A stretch of DNA of 64,000 nucleotides from Prorocentrum cordatum (lineage: Eukaryota > Sar > Dinophyceae > Prorocentrales > Prorocentraceae), in the NCBI GenBank assembly GCA_963575745.1, contig CAUYUJ010001448.1:250001-314000 (forward strand), given 5' to 3'. Below the pieces are notes generated by a model that had not been told where the DNA came from, ran no database searches, and was given only the letters and a program-made list of their open reading frames with translations. The stretch's first letter is position 1, and each line of letters starts with the position of its first letter. Below, in pieces: positions 1-10,345 of this stretch. The position numbers and the translations under genes were made by a program.

Positions 1-13
1 TGGAAATCGTGTT

Positions 14-1552
14 CTACGTCGGTGCCTCCACTCTGATTGCAGTGATGGGTTCATCTCGTGGAGGTCGCATGTGATTCTTGAGTGCTGCACGGTCGGCTTT
101 CGAAACTGTCGTAGTCGTCGCGGCAAAGAGTCGAGCCCGCCATGCTTGTAGTCTCGTTTCCAGTCCATGTCGATCGTACTGGTCGATCTGGTCTTCGATC
201 ATCTTCTGCAGAGCTTGACATTGCCTCAAATCAGGTACTGCTACATCGAAGAAATATGTGGTGAGTCTCATCCTGGTAAAGTCATCCACTATATTTGCCA
301 ATCTGTTCATAAGTGCCTTCCAAATCTCGGTCGTCGGGGCCGGGTGGATGGTGTACTTGATGATCCTTTCGCGTACTCGTCTAAGGTTCTTGTACAAACG
401 TGCCGTCCGATATGTCCAAGGATCTTGAGGTTTGGACTCAGAGGCTGCCCGACAAGCCAAGGGCTCCTGAGCCAAAGTGAGCTCTCGACATCGCCCTCTG
501 GTACCCTGGAAATTGGGGTCTGCTGTGCTGCATCTTTCTTCGAGGTAATCTTCAGCGATCAAAGTGGCCACCTCCAGCATACGTGTGGGGTTATTCAAAT
601 CCCTCGTTTCCTTCAAGTGGCTTTCCCGTCGCTGAAAGGTCCTGTCCAGTAGATACTCATGCTGGTCCTCATCCAAAGAGGATACCTGCTCAACAGGGAA
701 GGCTGTGGGCATCTTGGGAACCCAACGCACCAAGTCCAGGGGCTCGGTGGTCAGCGTGATTTTTAAAGGGAGGTGTCCAGGGATACGGGCATCTCTCAAG
801 AGCGTGTATGAAGTAATCAGGGCCGCCGCCTACAGATTTGCAAAAATCCGATCGTGTCTTGTGACATAAGGCCCTGGGCTCACCTTGCCCCAGTCCTGCT
901 TCCCGCCATAAGTCGGTTCAGGGCCCGCTGGTGACGAAAATATCTTACCTATATCAACCCGCCGCCCTGTGGCCACCGCGTCACGGATGACAATGTTCTG
1001 GTCCGTCAGGTTGGTGTCGCAACAAATTATCGTTGACTGGGCGCCGCAGGTGGTGCCGTTCGTGAAAACATCGTTCATCATTCGTTCCTTGCGTACTCGA
1101 GCTGCTGGACGATGACCTGCATCGTTATAGAAGGTAATGATGTGCATGAAGAACCTGGCCACGCCGCTAGTCTGAAGAGGGACCGCGACCTGGTGAATAC
1201 GGCAGCGTTCAAAGACCCGCCTAGCTTCGATCGTCTTTGCCGCACAAGCTTGGGCGGATAAAGATTTGTGTTTGAGGAAGCCAACACCTCCGTGCACGCT
1301 CGAGTTGTCGAGGGTCGTGCTGGTGTTGGGTCTGATCTGCTGAATCGGGAGGGGCTTGCCACCCAGGAAGTCGGAGTCTTTGCCTGCTGCCTGCGCCACT
1401 GCCCTAGCCTGCGTTATTGGCGTCAATCGTGTCTCTTGGAGAGCAACAGTGTCAGCTTTTTTACTTTTCAGTAAACCGAAGATGGTACCCTGATGCTTTT
1501 TCCAACTAGTGACATTGACGGAAATAAGCGTAAGCTTCGTCATGGTGATCAT
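14..1552 (-). pseudogene. LINE ORF2: AP-endonuclease (EEP) domain plus linker, interrupted by in-frame TAG
   Basis: The N-terminal endonuclease of a LINE nicks target DNA to prime reverse transcription. Visible EEP landmarks are LISVNVTSWKKHQG near the start, TVALQETRLT (metal-binding Glu), HGGVGFL, IICCDTNLT (the D-x-N position) and RHDRIF. The final motif IPGHLPL, which should carry the catalytic His, comes just after a TAG at 830-832, in the same frame, so the domain is complete only across that codon. The frame then runs about 260 codons through a basic linker to a second TAG at 14-16. The start ATG at 1552 overlaps the upstream TGA as ATGA. The homology is read by eye from motifs; the reverse transcriptase is off the window. 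Confidence 0.72.
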
Positions 1553-1944
1553 CTTTGCGGGCTTTTGGATTGGCCATATCTGCGGCCTCGCTGCCTTGCC
1601 TGAGTGAGCTGATCTGCGAGCTGCTTCTTCATCTCTGCGATGGATGCCATTTCATCTTGCAAGCTTGCCTTCAGCGCGATCACCTCTTGCATTGACGCCT
1701 GCAACGAGGAAAGCCCACCACCGCGGGCCTCCAGGGAAGCTTCTACCGCTGCTACCAATGCTTGGGGCTGTGGTGCTCCTCCGCCTCCTCCGCTTGTTGC
1801 TGCTTGGTCCTGTTGCCTCATCGTTGGTGCTCGCCGAAGTGGTTGATAGAAAGAACCATTCTTCTGCTCCAAGGCTGAGCAAGCGAACTGCTGCATCTTT
1901 GCTGCCGCTAGTGCTGCACCTTTGCCCGTGATGGAGCTGGCCGC
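1549..1944 (-). CDS. LINE ORF1 C-terminal extension, coiled coil, in frame after TAG
   Basis: This segment follows the TAG at 1945-1947 in the same frame as the upstream ORF1 and stays open to the TGA at 1549-1551. It encodes a Gly/Ala/Gln-rich stretch and then a heptad-like segment (SLQASMQEVIALKASLQDE, then a Lys/Gln-rich tail), consistent with a coiled coil. The in-frame continuity suggests that it was once the C-terminus of ORF1 rather than a separate gene; the first Met of the segment is at 1896. The TGA overlaps the ORF2 ATG by ATGA, a layout compatible with termination-reinitiation. No enzymatic domain is visible. Confidence 0.5.
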   Translation of the reverse strand, partial: AASSITGKGAALAAAKMQQFACSALEQKNGSFYQPLRRAPTMRQQDQAATSGGGGGAPQPQALVAAVEASLEARGGGLSSLQASMQEVIALKASLQDEMASIAEMKKQLADQLTQARQRGRRYGQSKSPQR

Positions 1945-3770
1945 CTATTCTTTCGTGACGCCTTTGAAGAAGACCTCGGACTCGTCCATGGGCCCGTCGC
2001 GCGCGGCCTCCTCCTCCTTCGTAGTAGTTACCAAGATGTTCCCAATAATGAAAGTGTCTGACGCAGGTGGTTGATGCGCTCGTGCTTCGACTCGTTTATG
2101 TTTACCCCGCCGTGTAGCTGTAGGATATTGCACTGCCCATCCCAGTGTGTCAAACAACATCCTGGGCATAGCCTGCAGTGGATGCGAAGCTGGGACCTTA
2201 TCTAAGAAAAATCTTGTGACTGGCGGTGGTACTTGCTCTCGAATAAGTCCCCATCCTTCTGCTTTGTCTCTTATTGCCAACCTTAAGCGGAAGCTCACTC
2301 CATCGCGATTGAGACGTAGACCAAATGTGTCACCCACTATATTGTCCAGTTCTTCTCTGCCCTCGTCCACCGTGTAGTATCCTGGAGTCTTCGCTGCAAG
2401 TGGGAGCCACGTCTCATCCTGCCGATCCTTCATCTTTCCCGCGTCGTCATAACCACAGGTGTCCGTGAACAAGCCATCTTTTCCTGAGTGCCTGCGAAGG
2501 AAATCTCGTACCGCCCCCCTCGTCGTAATGTCCACCCGCAGCGTTCTTGCTGTCTTGATTTCGCCTTCGTACTGCTTGATGCTGTTGATGGTGATGTCTA
2601 ACTCTTCATTGGTGGCCTTGCCGCTCTTGAGTTGCTGCAAACGAGCCTGGAGATGGGATCTCGTTTCTTGATTGGCCTCTCGGACGGCATTCCAGAGTTG
2701 CTTCTTGTCTTCTTTTGGCGCGTCACTGCTCTTGAGCTTCCCGAACGCCTCCGTTGCCGCCTTTTGATGTTTACATAACTTCTTAAAGCTCGTTTCGCCA
2801 TGGTACTCGCTGACCACCGCAATCATGTTCGTGAACTGAGTGGTCCAACCTGGTGCTTGTGGCGCCGCCGTCGCCATCTCCAATTTGGGTGGTTCAGTGT
2901 CGTCCACAGCAGCCAATGTCCAGACCCAACCTTCTCGTGTTTGCGCCACCTCCTTCTGCTTCCCTTCCTTCTTGATCGTCTTGAGACTGGGGATCTGGAT
3001 CGGTGTCGGATTTATCTCGTATGCCGACGCCGCTGCCTTCAGCGTCGTAGAAGGAGTCGCCGTCGTGATCAAAATATAATTCGCGCAATTCAAGTCGACC
3101 CCGTCGAGATTCCCCAGTAGGGCGATTGCCTCGCTATCTGTTCTTGCAAGATAAACTCCATTCGTAGTTGGAGTAGGCGGCGTGCTCAATATTGAAACAT
3201 TCCATACGTCTCGTAGCCGAACTCCGTCTTCGTGAAGTTTGTCTCCTTTGGCTGGTCGAGGGCTAGCTTGCGGGTCCGCCTTCTTTCTCTTATTTTTTGG
3301 AGGTTCATCTTCTCGTCCAGTCTGTCGTGCTTGCCACTGTTCGAGTAGAGTCTTGGCTTCTTCTTTATCGTTGTGGAACTGCTTCGAGACCTGGTTGAAG
3401 GTTTTCGGATCCGATGCCAGTTTCTTCTCCATCTCATTGTTCATCTGCATGTCCAGCGCGCTGCGCAAGATAGATACCGTTCGTGTGTTGGCTGTAATTC
3501 GTGCCGCCTTCCCTGTCTTTGGTGAGTAGGTGGGCGTATTTCCATGCAGTGCACGATGCTCACTCTGATTTTCCTGCGGGGTCTTGTGGCTCTTGGCATT
3601 CCGAACTCTCCGATACCACATCTGAATCGTCGGACCCGCATAGAATTCCCGAGCTTGCGTCCAGCAAAACTCGAGAATGCCCCTCTCCACACGCGTGTTT
3701 ACCTCCTTGCGACCAAGTCCAACAAGGAGGGGCCCTGGGAGGGGGAACGTCCTCGTGGCGACTTTGAGCC
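1945..3770 (-). CDS. LINE ORF1 (nucleic-acid-binding type, function inferred)
   Basis: About 600 codons with no interruption. A possible native Met lies at 3450 (MQMNNEMEKK). The protein has a charged N-terminal segment with a basic patch (PKNKRKKADP), a middle region rich in Lys/Glu helices (WNAVREANQETRSHLQ, YEGEIKTARTLR), then a compact C-terminal part (GLRLNRDGVSFRLRLA, RMLFDTLGWAVQYP, RGKHKRVEARAHQPP). I believe a similar C-terminal pattern occurs in other dinoflagellate LINE proteins, but this is from memory and unverified. Its place directly upstream of an EEP endonuclease frame supports ORF1. It ends at TAG 1945-1947. Upstream it is fused in frame to repeats and a kinase-like sequence. 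Confidence 0.55.
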
Positions 3771-3794
3771 AGGTCGAACCTGGACTTTGTACTG

Positions 3795-4225
3795 CGCTGC
3801 CCATCCCAGAGAAACCGATGTCCTCTGTGCTGCTCGTGTTTGAAATAGCCTCTGAGCCGTCCCATGAGAAGTTGTTGTCATCTGAGCTGCTCGTGTTTGA
3901 AATAGCTTCAGAACCATCCCAAGAGAAACTGTTGCCCTTCGTGTCGTTCATGTTTGAGATGTCCCTTGAGCTTTCCCAGGAGAGTCTGTTGTCCTCTAAG
4001 TTGCTCATGTTTGAAATAGCTTCAGAACCGTCCCAAGAGAAACTGTTGTCAGTCGTGTCGTTCATGTTTGAGATGTCCATTGAGCTTTCCCAGGAGAGTC
4101 TGTTGTCCTCTGAATTGTTCGTGTTTGAATGCACGCCAGAGCCGTCCCAAGAGAAACTGATGCTCTTGTTGTCGCTCATGATTGACGTCACTTCAAAATT
4201 GTCCCAAGAGAAACTGATGTTCTCT
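3795..4225 (-). repeat. In-frame 60-bp tandem repeat (about 7 units) between kinase-like part and LINE ORF1
   Basis: The plus strand shows a unit of about 60 bp containing TCCCAAGAGAAACTG or TTCCCAGGAGAGTCTG, recurring at about 3857, 3917, 3976, 4036, 4096, 4156 and 4204. Translated on the minus strand it gives alternating ~20-residue units such as SFSWDGSEAISN and LSWESSRDISN. The two unit types alternate, so the higher-order period is about 120 bp. The reading frame stays open through the array. Confidence 0.85.
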
Positions 4226-5899
4226 GGGTAGTTCGTAGTAGGTTGACCAAAACTGGACAACTGAACAAGTCCGCTGTACATATTCTGCCTCATGGTCCCC
4301 GTGACCTTGAGAGTGTAGGTAATCATCTTCTGCAAGCTGTAGCTTGACAAATCCATCAAGTTGATCAATACGCATATCACTCGATACAAGACATATACCA
4401 CTCCGTTGATCCCTGGCGTGGTGTCGTTCTCATCTTCCCCTTGATTGAAAGTGCCCATCGAGAGCATGTTGGTGTTCTGAGGCGGCTTATCCAGATACGT
4501 TCCGCCTTGTTCCCCATGAGTGTGGATCGGGAGCGCCCCAGGTAGCTCCTGTTTGTCCCATTCATCTGAATTCATACTTCCTTTGAAGGTCTTCGCCAAC
4601 ACCCCGATCTCGATGATCTGCGTGTCGAGTCCCACCGCCACGACCTTGAAGACACCCTCGTCACAGAGCATCTCGGTCAAAGGCGCCTTCACCTTCGGCA
4701 CAACCACGTAGCCGAAGTGGTGGGTATTTTCTGGCTTGATGTCGCGGTGGCAGACCTGCACCACTGCGTGCAGGTGCCACACTGCCTCGGCGCACTGCGA
4801 GGCGATCTTCACGACCCTGTCGATGCTCAGTGGTCGCTGCTTCTCCGGCTGAAGTGCTTGGCGGTGGTGCAGGCGGCGGTACAAGTTCTCTGGGCCCCCG
4901 TACTCCAGTCGAAAGATGATGTGCGTCGGCGAGTGGTATGTCTGGTGAAGGCGAATACTGTTCGGGTGACGCGTCTTCTCGTCGCTCAGCATCTGCATCA
5001 CGCGGATCATGCGGTTGAGGTACATCAAGGTTATGATTTCCGTGATGGCCTCAATGGATACCACCTTGACAACCTGGACCCTGTTGCCCACCCCGGGCCT
5101 CTCCGTCAGCTTGTAGACAGACCCAAACATCCCCTGTCCGAGCTTGTTCCCGATGATGTAGCCGGGAAGCTCCTGCGGCTCTCCGGGCTCAAGGTTGTGG
5201 TCGACCGGCGGGATCTCGGGCGCCAGGCGGGCCCTCACGTAGTCGCACAGGGTCGCGTGCGCGCAATGCTGCAAATACTCCGCGCACTGCGTCCGCGAGC
5301 GGGTCTCCGCGACCATTTCGGTCAGGTTCCGCGAGAGGCTCGGCGACTTGCGGATCATCGAGCGCACGGCCATAGAGAGTCGCAGCCCCGCTGGCTCGCC
5401 GCACACGATGCCGTCCAGGCCCTTGTGCAAGAGATCACCCACCAGCTCTGGCCCTCACTAAGTCCGAGTTGTCCTGGCGTTGAGGGCCAGGCGCAGCGGA
5501 GTGGGGCACCCAGAACATCGGCGGGGCGTCCTGGCTGCCCGTATCTATGTTCGTGATGATGTCGCAGAGCCTCTTGACCTCGTTGCAACTGTTCTGGTTG
5601 CAGAACACCAGGATGGTGTGCAGCTGGGCCGAGTCCTCCCCGCTGAGCAGGGGTGTACCTTCGCGTATGTCCGAGTCCCTGGAGATCACGTGCCAAACGT
5701 CCTGGAAGGCCTCCAGAGGCACCAGGTTGCTGGTGCAGAAAATGCGGAGGCCTCCCTCGAAGTCGTCCTCGTTCAGGTCGCGCAGGCGGCTGTGAAGCCA
5801 CGTCTGTGCGTGCCTCAAGTCGACAGGCCCGATTGCAGAAGAACGGCCCATTGCATCCCAGGCTGGTGCGTGGCACTGGCTGCCCTGAAGCGGGGCCAT
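4225..5899 (-). pseudogene. Protein-kinase-like retrogene (pseudokinase), one frameshift
   Basis: A Ser/Thr-kinase-like fold. It starts at Met 5899, about 40 nt after a spliced-leader sequence, has no introns, and an N-terminal ~150-residue segment (TILVFCNQNS, PPMFWVPHS) of unknown function. A one-base shift near 5440-5455 moves the frame; it then reads GQGMFGSVYK (Gly-rich loop), VVKVV (the lysine position), YGGPENLYRRL and HRDIKPEN (catalytic loop). The metal-binding DFG position reads AVG (KVVAVGLD, about 4650), and no APE motif is visible, so catalysis is unlikely even if the gene were repaired. The C-lobe is poorly conserved and runs into the 60-bp repeat and then LINE ORF1. I read it as a chimeric retroposed copy. 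A kinase family of this layout in dinoflagellates is a recollection, not a search result. Confidence 0.62.
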
Positions 5900-5938
5900 G
5901 CAAAGTCGGAACCCTCTGCGTACCGCAGCGCTGCCGAA

Positions 5939-5960
5939 CTTGAGCCAAAATGGCTACGGA
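5939..5960 (-). other. Dinoflagellate spliced-leader sequence, exact 22-nt match (genomic relict)
   Basis: The minus strand reads T then CCGTAGCCATTTTGGCTC then AAG, matching all 22 positions of the known dinoflagellate leader (D-CCGUAGCC...). The next bases are TTCGGC, not a GT donor, so this is not the leader-RNA gene. It is the 5' end of a mature mRNA copied back into DNA. The ATG of the kinase-like retrogene follows about 40 nt downstream. Confidence 0.93.
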
Positions 5961-7170
5961 AAAAACGATTCGGGCACCTTGGAACGCTGTGGGCGAGGCG
6001 CGGCTGCTCGCATCCTGTGGCTGGAAAGCCGCCGAACACCGACGAAAACGTCCGCCCCGAAAGGAGAAGAGATGGGGTTTAGTCCGAAACAAATCCCTAT
6101 TCCATAAGATGAGTCTTTCAGCGCTCATCCCTAGGATTGCCATCGCCATGGGTGCGACCAATCTCAAGGATAATGTCTCCCCGGGGCGCGTGCAAAACAT
6201 AATTAGTTAGTTACAAGGTGCCGCTGATAATGCGGTCCAGGCAGCGGAGAGTTTGGTTCCACGCTAGATTAGTATTTCGAAAAACGCGATATAAACTTAC
6301 ATCTACGTATATGTATATATATATATATGTATACCCATACATGTCTGTGCACCCAAGAGAGGTCCACGAAACTCGCGCAACAGGCCTAGGAGGGCGCTCT
6401 AGAATGCTCTACAAGTGTCATGGCGGCTTTCCGCATATTGTAATGGTGCCGCCGGAGAGCTTCCTCACTGTTGAGGGCCGTGACTTTCAGACACCCTGCA
6501 CAGGCTATCACGCAACCATATGTAGGGGCAATGCCGATAACCTGTAAGTGAGTGTCGCAAACTTCCCCCGCCCGAATGGCAGTCGGCTTGAACGCTCAAC
6601 GTCATAAACATGCAGTAGCGGATGCAATGTTCAGTGCCGCTCTGGTTCCTCTAGCTTCGATATCTCGATTTCCTTTTTGGATACGTGCTGAGAACAAATT
6701 GTTATGTTGTACTGTAACCGGTGGCCTGTTGGACCCCTACGGCTTAGCGTCCCATGGGTCCCAATGGATCCCTACAGCTTCGAGCTCCATTGGCCCTGTC
6801 TGTCGCGCTCGGGCCGGTGGCTGGTTCCGGGTCCTCATGGCTTGCCTTTTTGGTCCACGGTGCCGCACGAGGCAGCCCCGTCTGTGCCTCTTCCTCTCGT
6901 ATCCTTCCCCCTCGTTCTCTCTTGTTCCTCCTCCACCTTTCCCTGTTGCTCCTCCTCCACCTTTCACTCCTGCTCCTCCTCCCAGTCCTCTTCCTCCTCC
7001 TCCTCCTGCTCCTCCTCCTGTCCTCCCGCCACTCCCGCCAGAACTGTCTGAAAGGGCGGACAATAACAACGACGCGATTTGAACAAACGATGTCGAACGC
7101 GCATTCCTGAACAAGGCACAGTTGCACTGACGGATCCTCCTTGCGACACCTGGGCCATACAATTATCGGG
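5961..7170. other. Intergenic, microsatellite-bearing, no gene seen
   Basis: No recognisable coding region. It holds a short (TA)n run near 6308-6330 and a (CCT)n-like pyrimidine tract at about 6900-7025. Open frames over the pyrimidine tract are low-complexity only. Confidence 0.7.
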
Positions 7171-7187
7171 ATCTCTGTCTGTCTCTC

Positions 7188-7246
<59 letters not shown>

Positions 7247-7250
7247 GTAT
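7171..7250. repeat. Compound microsatellite (CT)n then (TA)n
   Basis: GTCT and CT dinucleotides change abruptly to TA dinucleotides at about 7224. The tract sits exactly where the minus-strand reverse-transcriptase sequence stops being recognisable, so it marks or caused the truncation. Confidence 0.9.
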
Positions 7251-9880
7251 CAACTTGCTGGCGTCGCCGGGCGTGAGCCTGCCCTCGCTGCGCCTCGCCA
7301 CAATGAACGTATCTGCCCTGTCGACAAAAGTTCTGCGCGACTGAAAAATATGACATTGGAGCCCATCGATGAGCCGAAGGTGTGCACCACGCCCAGAAAA
7401 TCGCTGGACGGGCTCATTTCCCTCGTCTTCGACGGAGCCACCCAACTCCGCCTATAGGCACTGCGCGGCCTCCTGGCCCGCGCCGCCAGCTGATTCAAAA
7501 TCGAATATATTTGCGACCCCCACGTACATAGCAAGCAAAAGCGAACTGCGCTGCTTGCAGACAACCAACTCATCGCGCGAACTGCATGACTGACGCGGAA
7601 AATCCGACAGCAACGCCCGCGCCACCTGGAACTTCCTGTCTCCCGTGACAAGGTCTCTGACCGCCACGACGTTCAGGCGCAAGTGATCGGGGCGCACGGG
7701 GGCTGATCGATGGGCCGACGGCGAATTGTCTCCCCCCGACGCGAGCCTCTCGGGGATCCACGTCGGCACCTGCGTCCGCGCGCGCTTGCCGGGCCACCCT
7801 CGCATCAATGACAGGCTGGAAAGGCGTGCGCAGTCTTTGCCGCTGGCAAAATGCCGTGGCTTCGTTCTGCCTGCCCCGACGCCCGTCGTCGATCCTCCTC
7901 CTTTCCCCAGGAGGCTGAACATGGCAGAACGCAGGAATCGGCGCCCGCTGCCCCGCGCAGAACTCTGCATCGATGTCAGATTCGTTTCGCAGCGGCGCCG
8001 CCCTTCTTGCACTCTTCCTCGCAACTGCTCCAGAAACTGACAATCCTCACTCGCGCGCGGGCGTTCGAATTCCGCCGGCAGCGCTCTGGCCCCCCCCCAG
8101 CAGCGCGCGCGCATGGGGGCCTTATACTCGGATGATTCACGCGCACCCGTATCCCCCACTACGCTGGCGATACCAAATCCGGCGACAAAACGCAACGCCA
8201 GCTTCTGGTCTGGCCACCGCGTGAGCACAGCCAGCGCGGCAGTGAGCCCAGCGTAGATATGCCCCGCCACGGCGCGCACTGTCAGACTCTGCAACTTCAA
8301 TAGCTCCGCCGCGAGGGGCCTGCGCCGGCGACTGAGCTCTTGCCGCGCATGCATACTGTGCAGCCGAAACTCCCTCAAGTCGCGCAGCTCTGCGGCGGTG
8401 GACCCCGCCGCAAATTTCAAGTCATGCGGAGCGGCGACGTCTTCCCCGAACGGCAACTTGCCCTCTCCGCGAATTCAACCGCGGCGCGGAAATGCCACTC
8501 CTCATCCCGGCTGTGGCCCAGGAGAGGTGGCAGCGCATGTTTGGCCGAAAGCGCCCCTGCCTGTCGCCCCGCCGCGGCTTCCAGCATGGCAGACGCGCCC
8601 TGGCCCGCCGCGCTGCCCACTGAACCAGCGACGCTGCGCTCGCCCAGCCACTTGCGGAATTCGCGAACGGCGACTGATTAACGAGATCTTCCAAATATGG
8701 AAACGCAGAATTGTTCCGCCATTCCGCGGGGAACATGCTGACGACGCACTGCCGCAATTGGCGCTGCGACCACACCCTGGGGGAACGCCTCGATGCCCAT
8801 CGGCGCCTGCGCAACCGGAGAAGCGCAGTCGCTCGGCGAGCCGCGCTGCCGCGCTCGCGCCTGCGGCGCCGACATGTCGGGCCCCTGCATGCCTGATAGT
8901 CGCGCTGACTGCGCCTGCCAGGGGCGCGCGCTCGGCAGGCCTCCGGCGGTAGGCGAGCACGACGGCCAGCGGCGCCCGATGCGCGACGGACCGCTGGCTG
9001 CCGCGCGCGATGCACATCGTTCGCGCCTCGACGTAATCCGCGCTGTCGCGACCTGCTGCCCCTGCTTCCGCTGGCTGCGGCCCCAACTGGGCGACGCCCG
9101 TGCGCGACGCGCGCGCTGTAAACGCAAATGCGCGCGCGCCGGCATAAGTGCGCGATGCGAGCCGGCATGTGCTGCCGCGTCTCTGCGCGGTTCCGCTTCG
9201 AGGTCGCTCTCCTGCGCCCCTGTGACATGGATGAGCCCTTTCCGCCCATGCGCTGCCGCTTCCTCGTCATGCTCAGCTGGTGCGTCGGCGCGCTCACGCG
9301 GAAAAGTGAATGCACAAGCGAGCGCGGGCGCGAACGCCCGCTCGGGGACGCACGCGGCGCGCCCAACGCCGTCGCGCGCCTGCAGCAAGCGGCGCGAGAG
9401 ATCCTCTGATATCCTGCTCACCAGGAGATCACACGGCTCGGTCTTGTCACCGAGCCTCAAGCAATACCTCGCGTAAAACTGTGCACGGATGTCTCTCAGG
9501 TCGCTGTTGGGTAGGCGCGCGTCGAGGTCACCATCCTCGACGTCGCGCTCCTTCCGCGCGTCAGGAATCGTTGCGGCCTGCCTCGCGGCTGCCAAGGCCT
9601 GGCGCAGTCGCGACGAATGAATTCCCGGGGAAGAAAGGCCCTCGATCTTTTCGATGACCTTGGCTTCGATTTCCTACTCCGACGTGGCAAATTGCGTGAA
9701 ATCAACCATGTTATCGAGACCCGCGACCGACGCCAGGTGGGTGGCCACCTTGGAGCCCACCGCGGTGACCGCGGCCCGTCGCCCACTTCCCCCCCTCGCA
9801 GCCCCTCGGCGTGGGCGAGGGGGGGGGCCTCGCTTTGCATCCGCGCCCCGAACTGCTCGCGCGGGCGACGTTGCCAAGGC
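7251..9880 (-). pseudogene. Decayed reverse-transcriptase element, multiple frameshifts, 3' truncated
   Basis: Recognisable blocks lie in order on the minus strand but in shifting frames: MVDFTQFATSE (about 9710), LPNSDLRDIRAQFYARYCLR (about 9510), WPDQKLALRFVAGFG (about 8200), FCHVQPPGERRRIDDGR (about 7930), VRPDHLRLNVVAVRD (about 7690), VARALL then SASVMQFAR (about 7600), FLGVVHTFGSS (about 7400) and GRLTPGDASKL (about 7270). The RIDDGR, AxxF and FLG blocks resemble the palm and thumb of a reverse transcriptase. The expected catalytic F/Y-x-DD reads ANIFDFES, so one Asp is lost. I associate the family with dinoflagellate elements, possibly DIRS-like, but the class is uncertain. The 3' end is cut at the (CT)n(TA)n tract. 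Confidence 0.55.
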
Positions 9881-10082
9881 GCCCGCGCGCGTGCATTATG
9901 TAGCACTCACCCCATGCCTGCCTGGGCCTAAGGTGCACGCATGAAACATTTAGCTGTCCCGAACGTGCGTGCGTGATGGCAATGCTTCTCACGTTCCTTT
10001 GCCAATACAGCATGCGGATCTGAACTGCGCTTTGAGCCACCTAAGGTCGCGGTTGACCGTAACGTTTACAAACATATTTAAT
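9881..10082. other. Short spacer, nothing recognised
   Basis: No repeat unit or domain recognised between the decayed element and the CCAACCGTCC array. Confidence 0.5.
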
Positions 10083-10345
10083 GACCCCCTTTCAACCGCC
10101 CAACCGCCAAACCGACCATCCATCCGATCGTCCAGCCGTCCAACAGGCCAACCGTCCAACAGTCCAAGGGCCCAACCCCCCAACCATCCAACCGCCCATC
10201 CGTCCAACTGTCGTTGCCGCCCGACCGCCCAACCGTCCAACTGCCCAACTGTCCAGGCATTCAACCACTCAGCCGTCCAACTGCCCAACGGCCAACCACC
10301 CAGCCGTCCATCCAGCTGCCCATCCGCCCAAACACCCAAAAGTGA
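10083..10345. repeat. Degenerate ~9-10-bp minisatellite (CCAACCGTCC-like)
   Basis: About 26 units of CCAACCGTCC / CCAACTGCCC / CCATCCGATC variants in tandem. The minus strand stays open and gives Trp/Gly-rich peptides (LDGWAVG), an artefact of the repeat. Confidence 0.85.

Larger units (their letters stand above)
1..3770 (-). mobile_element. LINE (non-LTR retrotransposon), 5' part, truncated by window edge
   Basis: Minus-strand LINE: ORF1 (about 3770-1549) followed by ORF2, whose N-terminal AP-endonuclease-like domain lies at 1552-14. The reverse transcriptase that should follow lies beyond the left edge. The 5' boundary is uncertain because ORF1 is fused in frame to an upstream kinase-like sequence with no intervening stop; I place it near 3770, where the 60-bp repeat ends. 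The reading frames are interrupted only by TAG codons, at 1945, 830 and 14. Confidence 0.7.
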
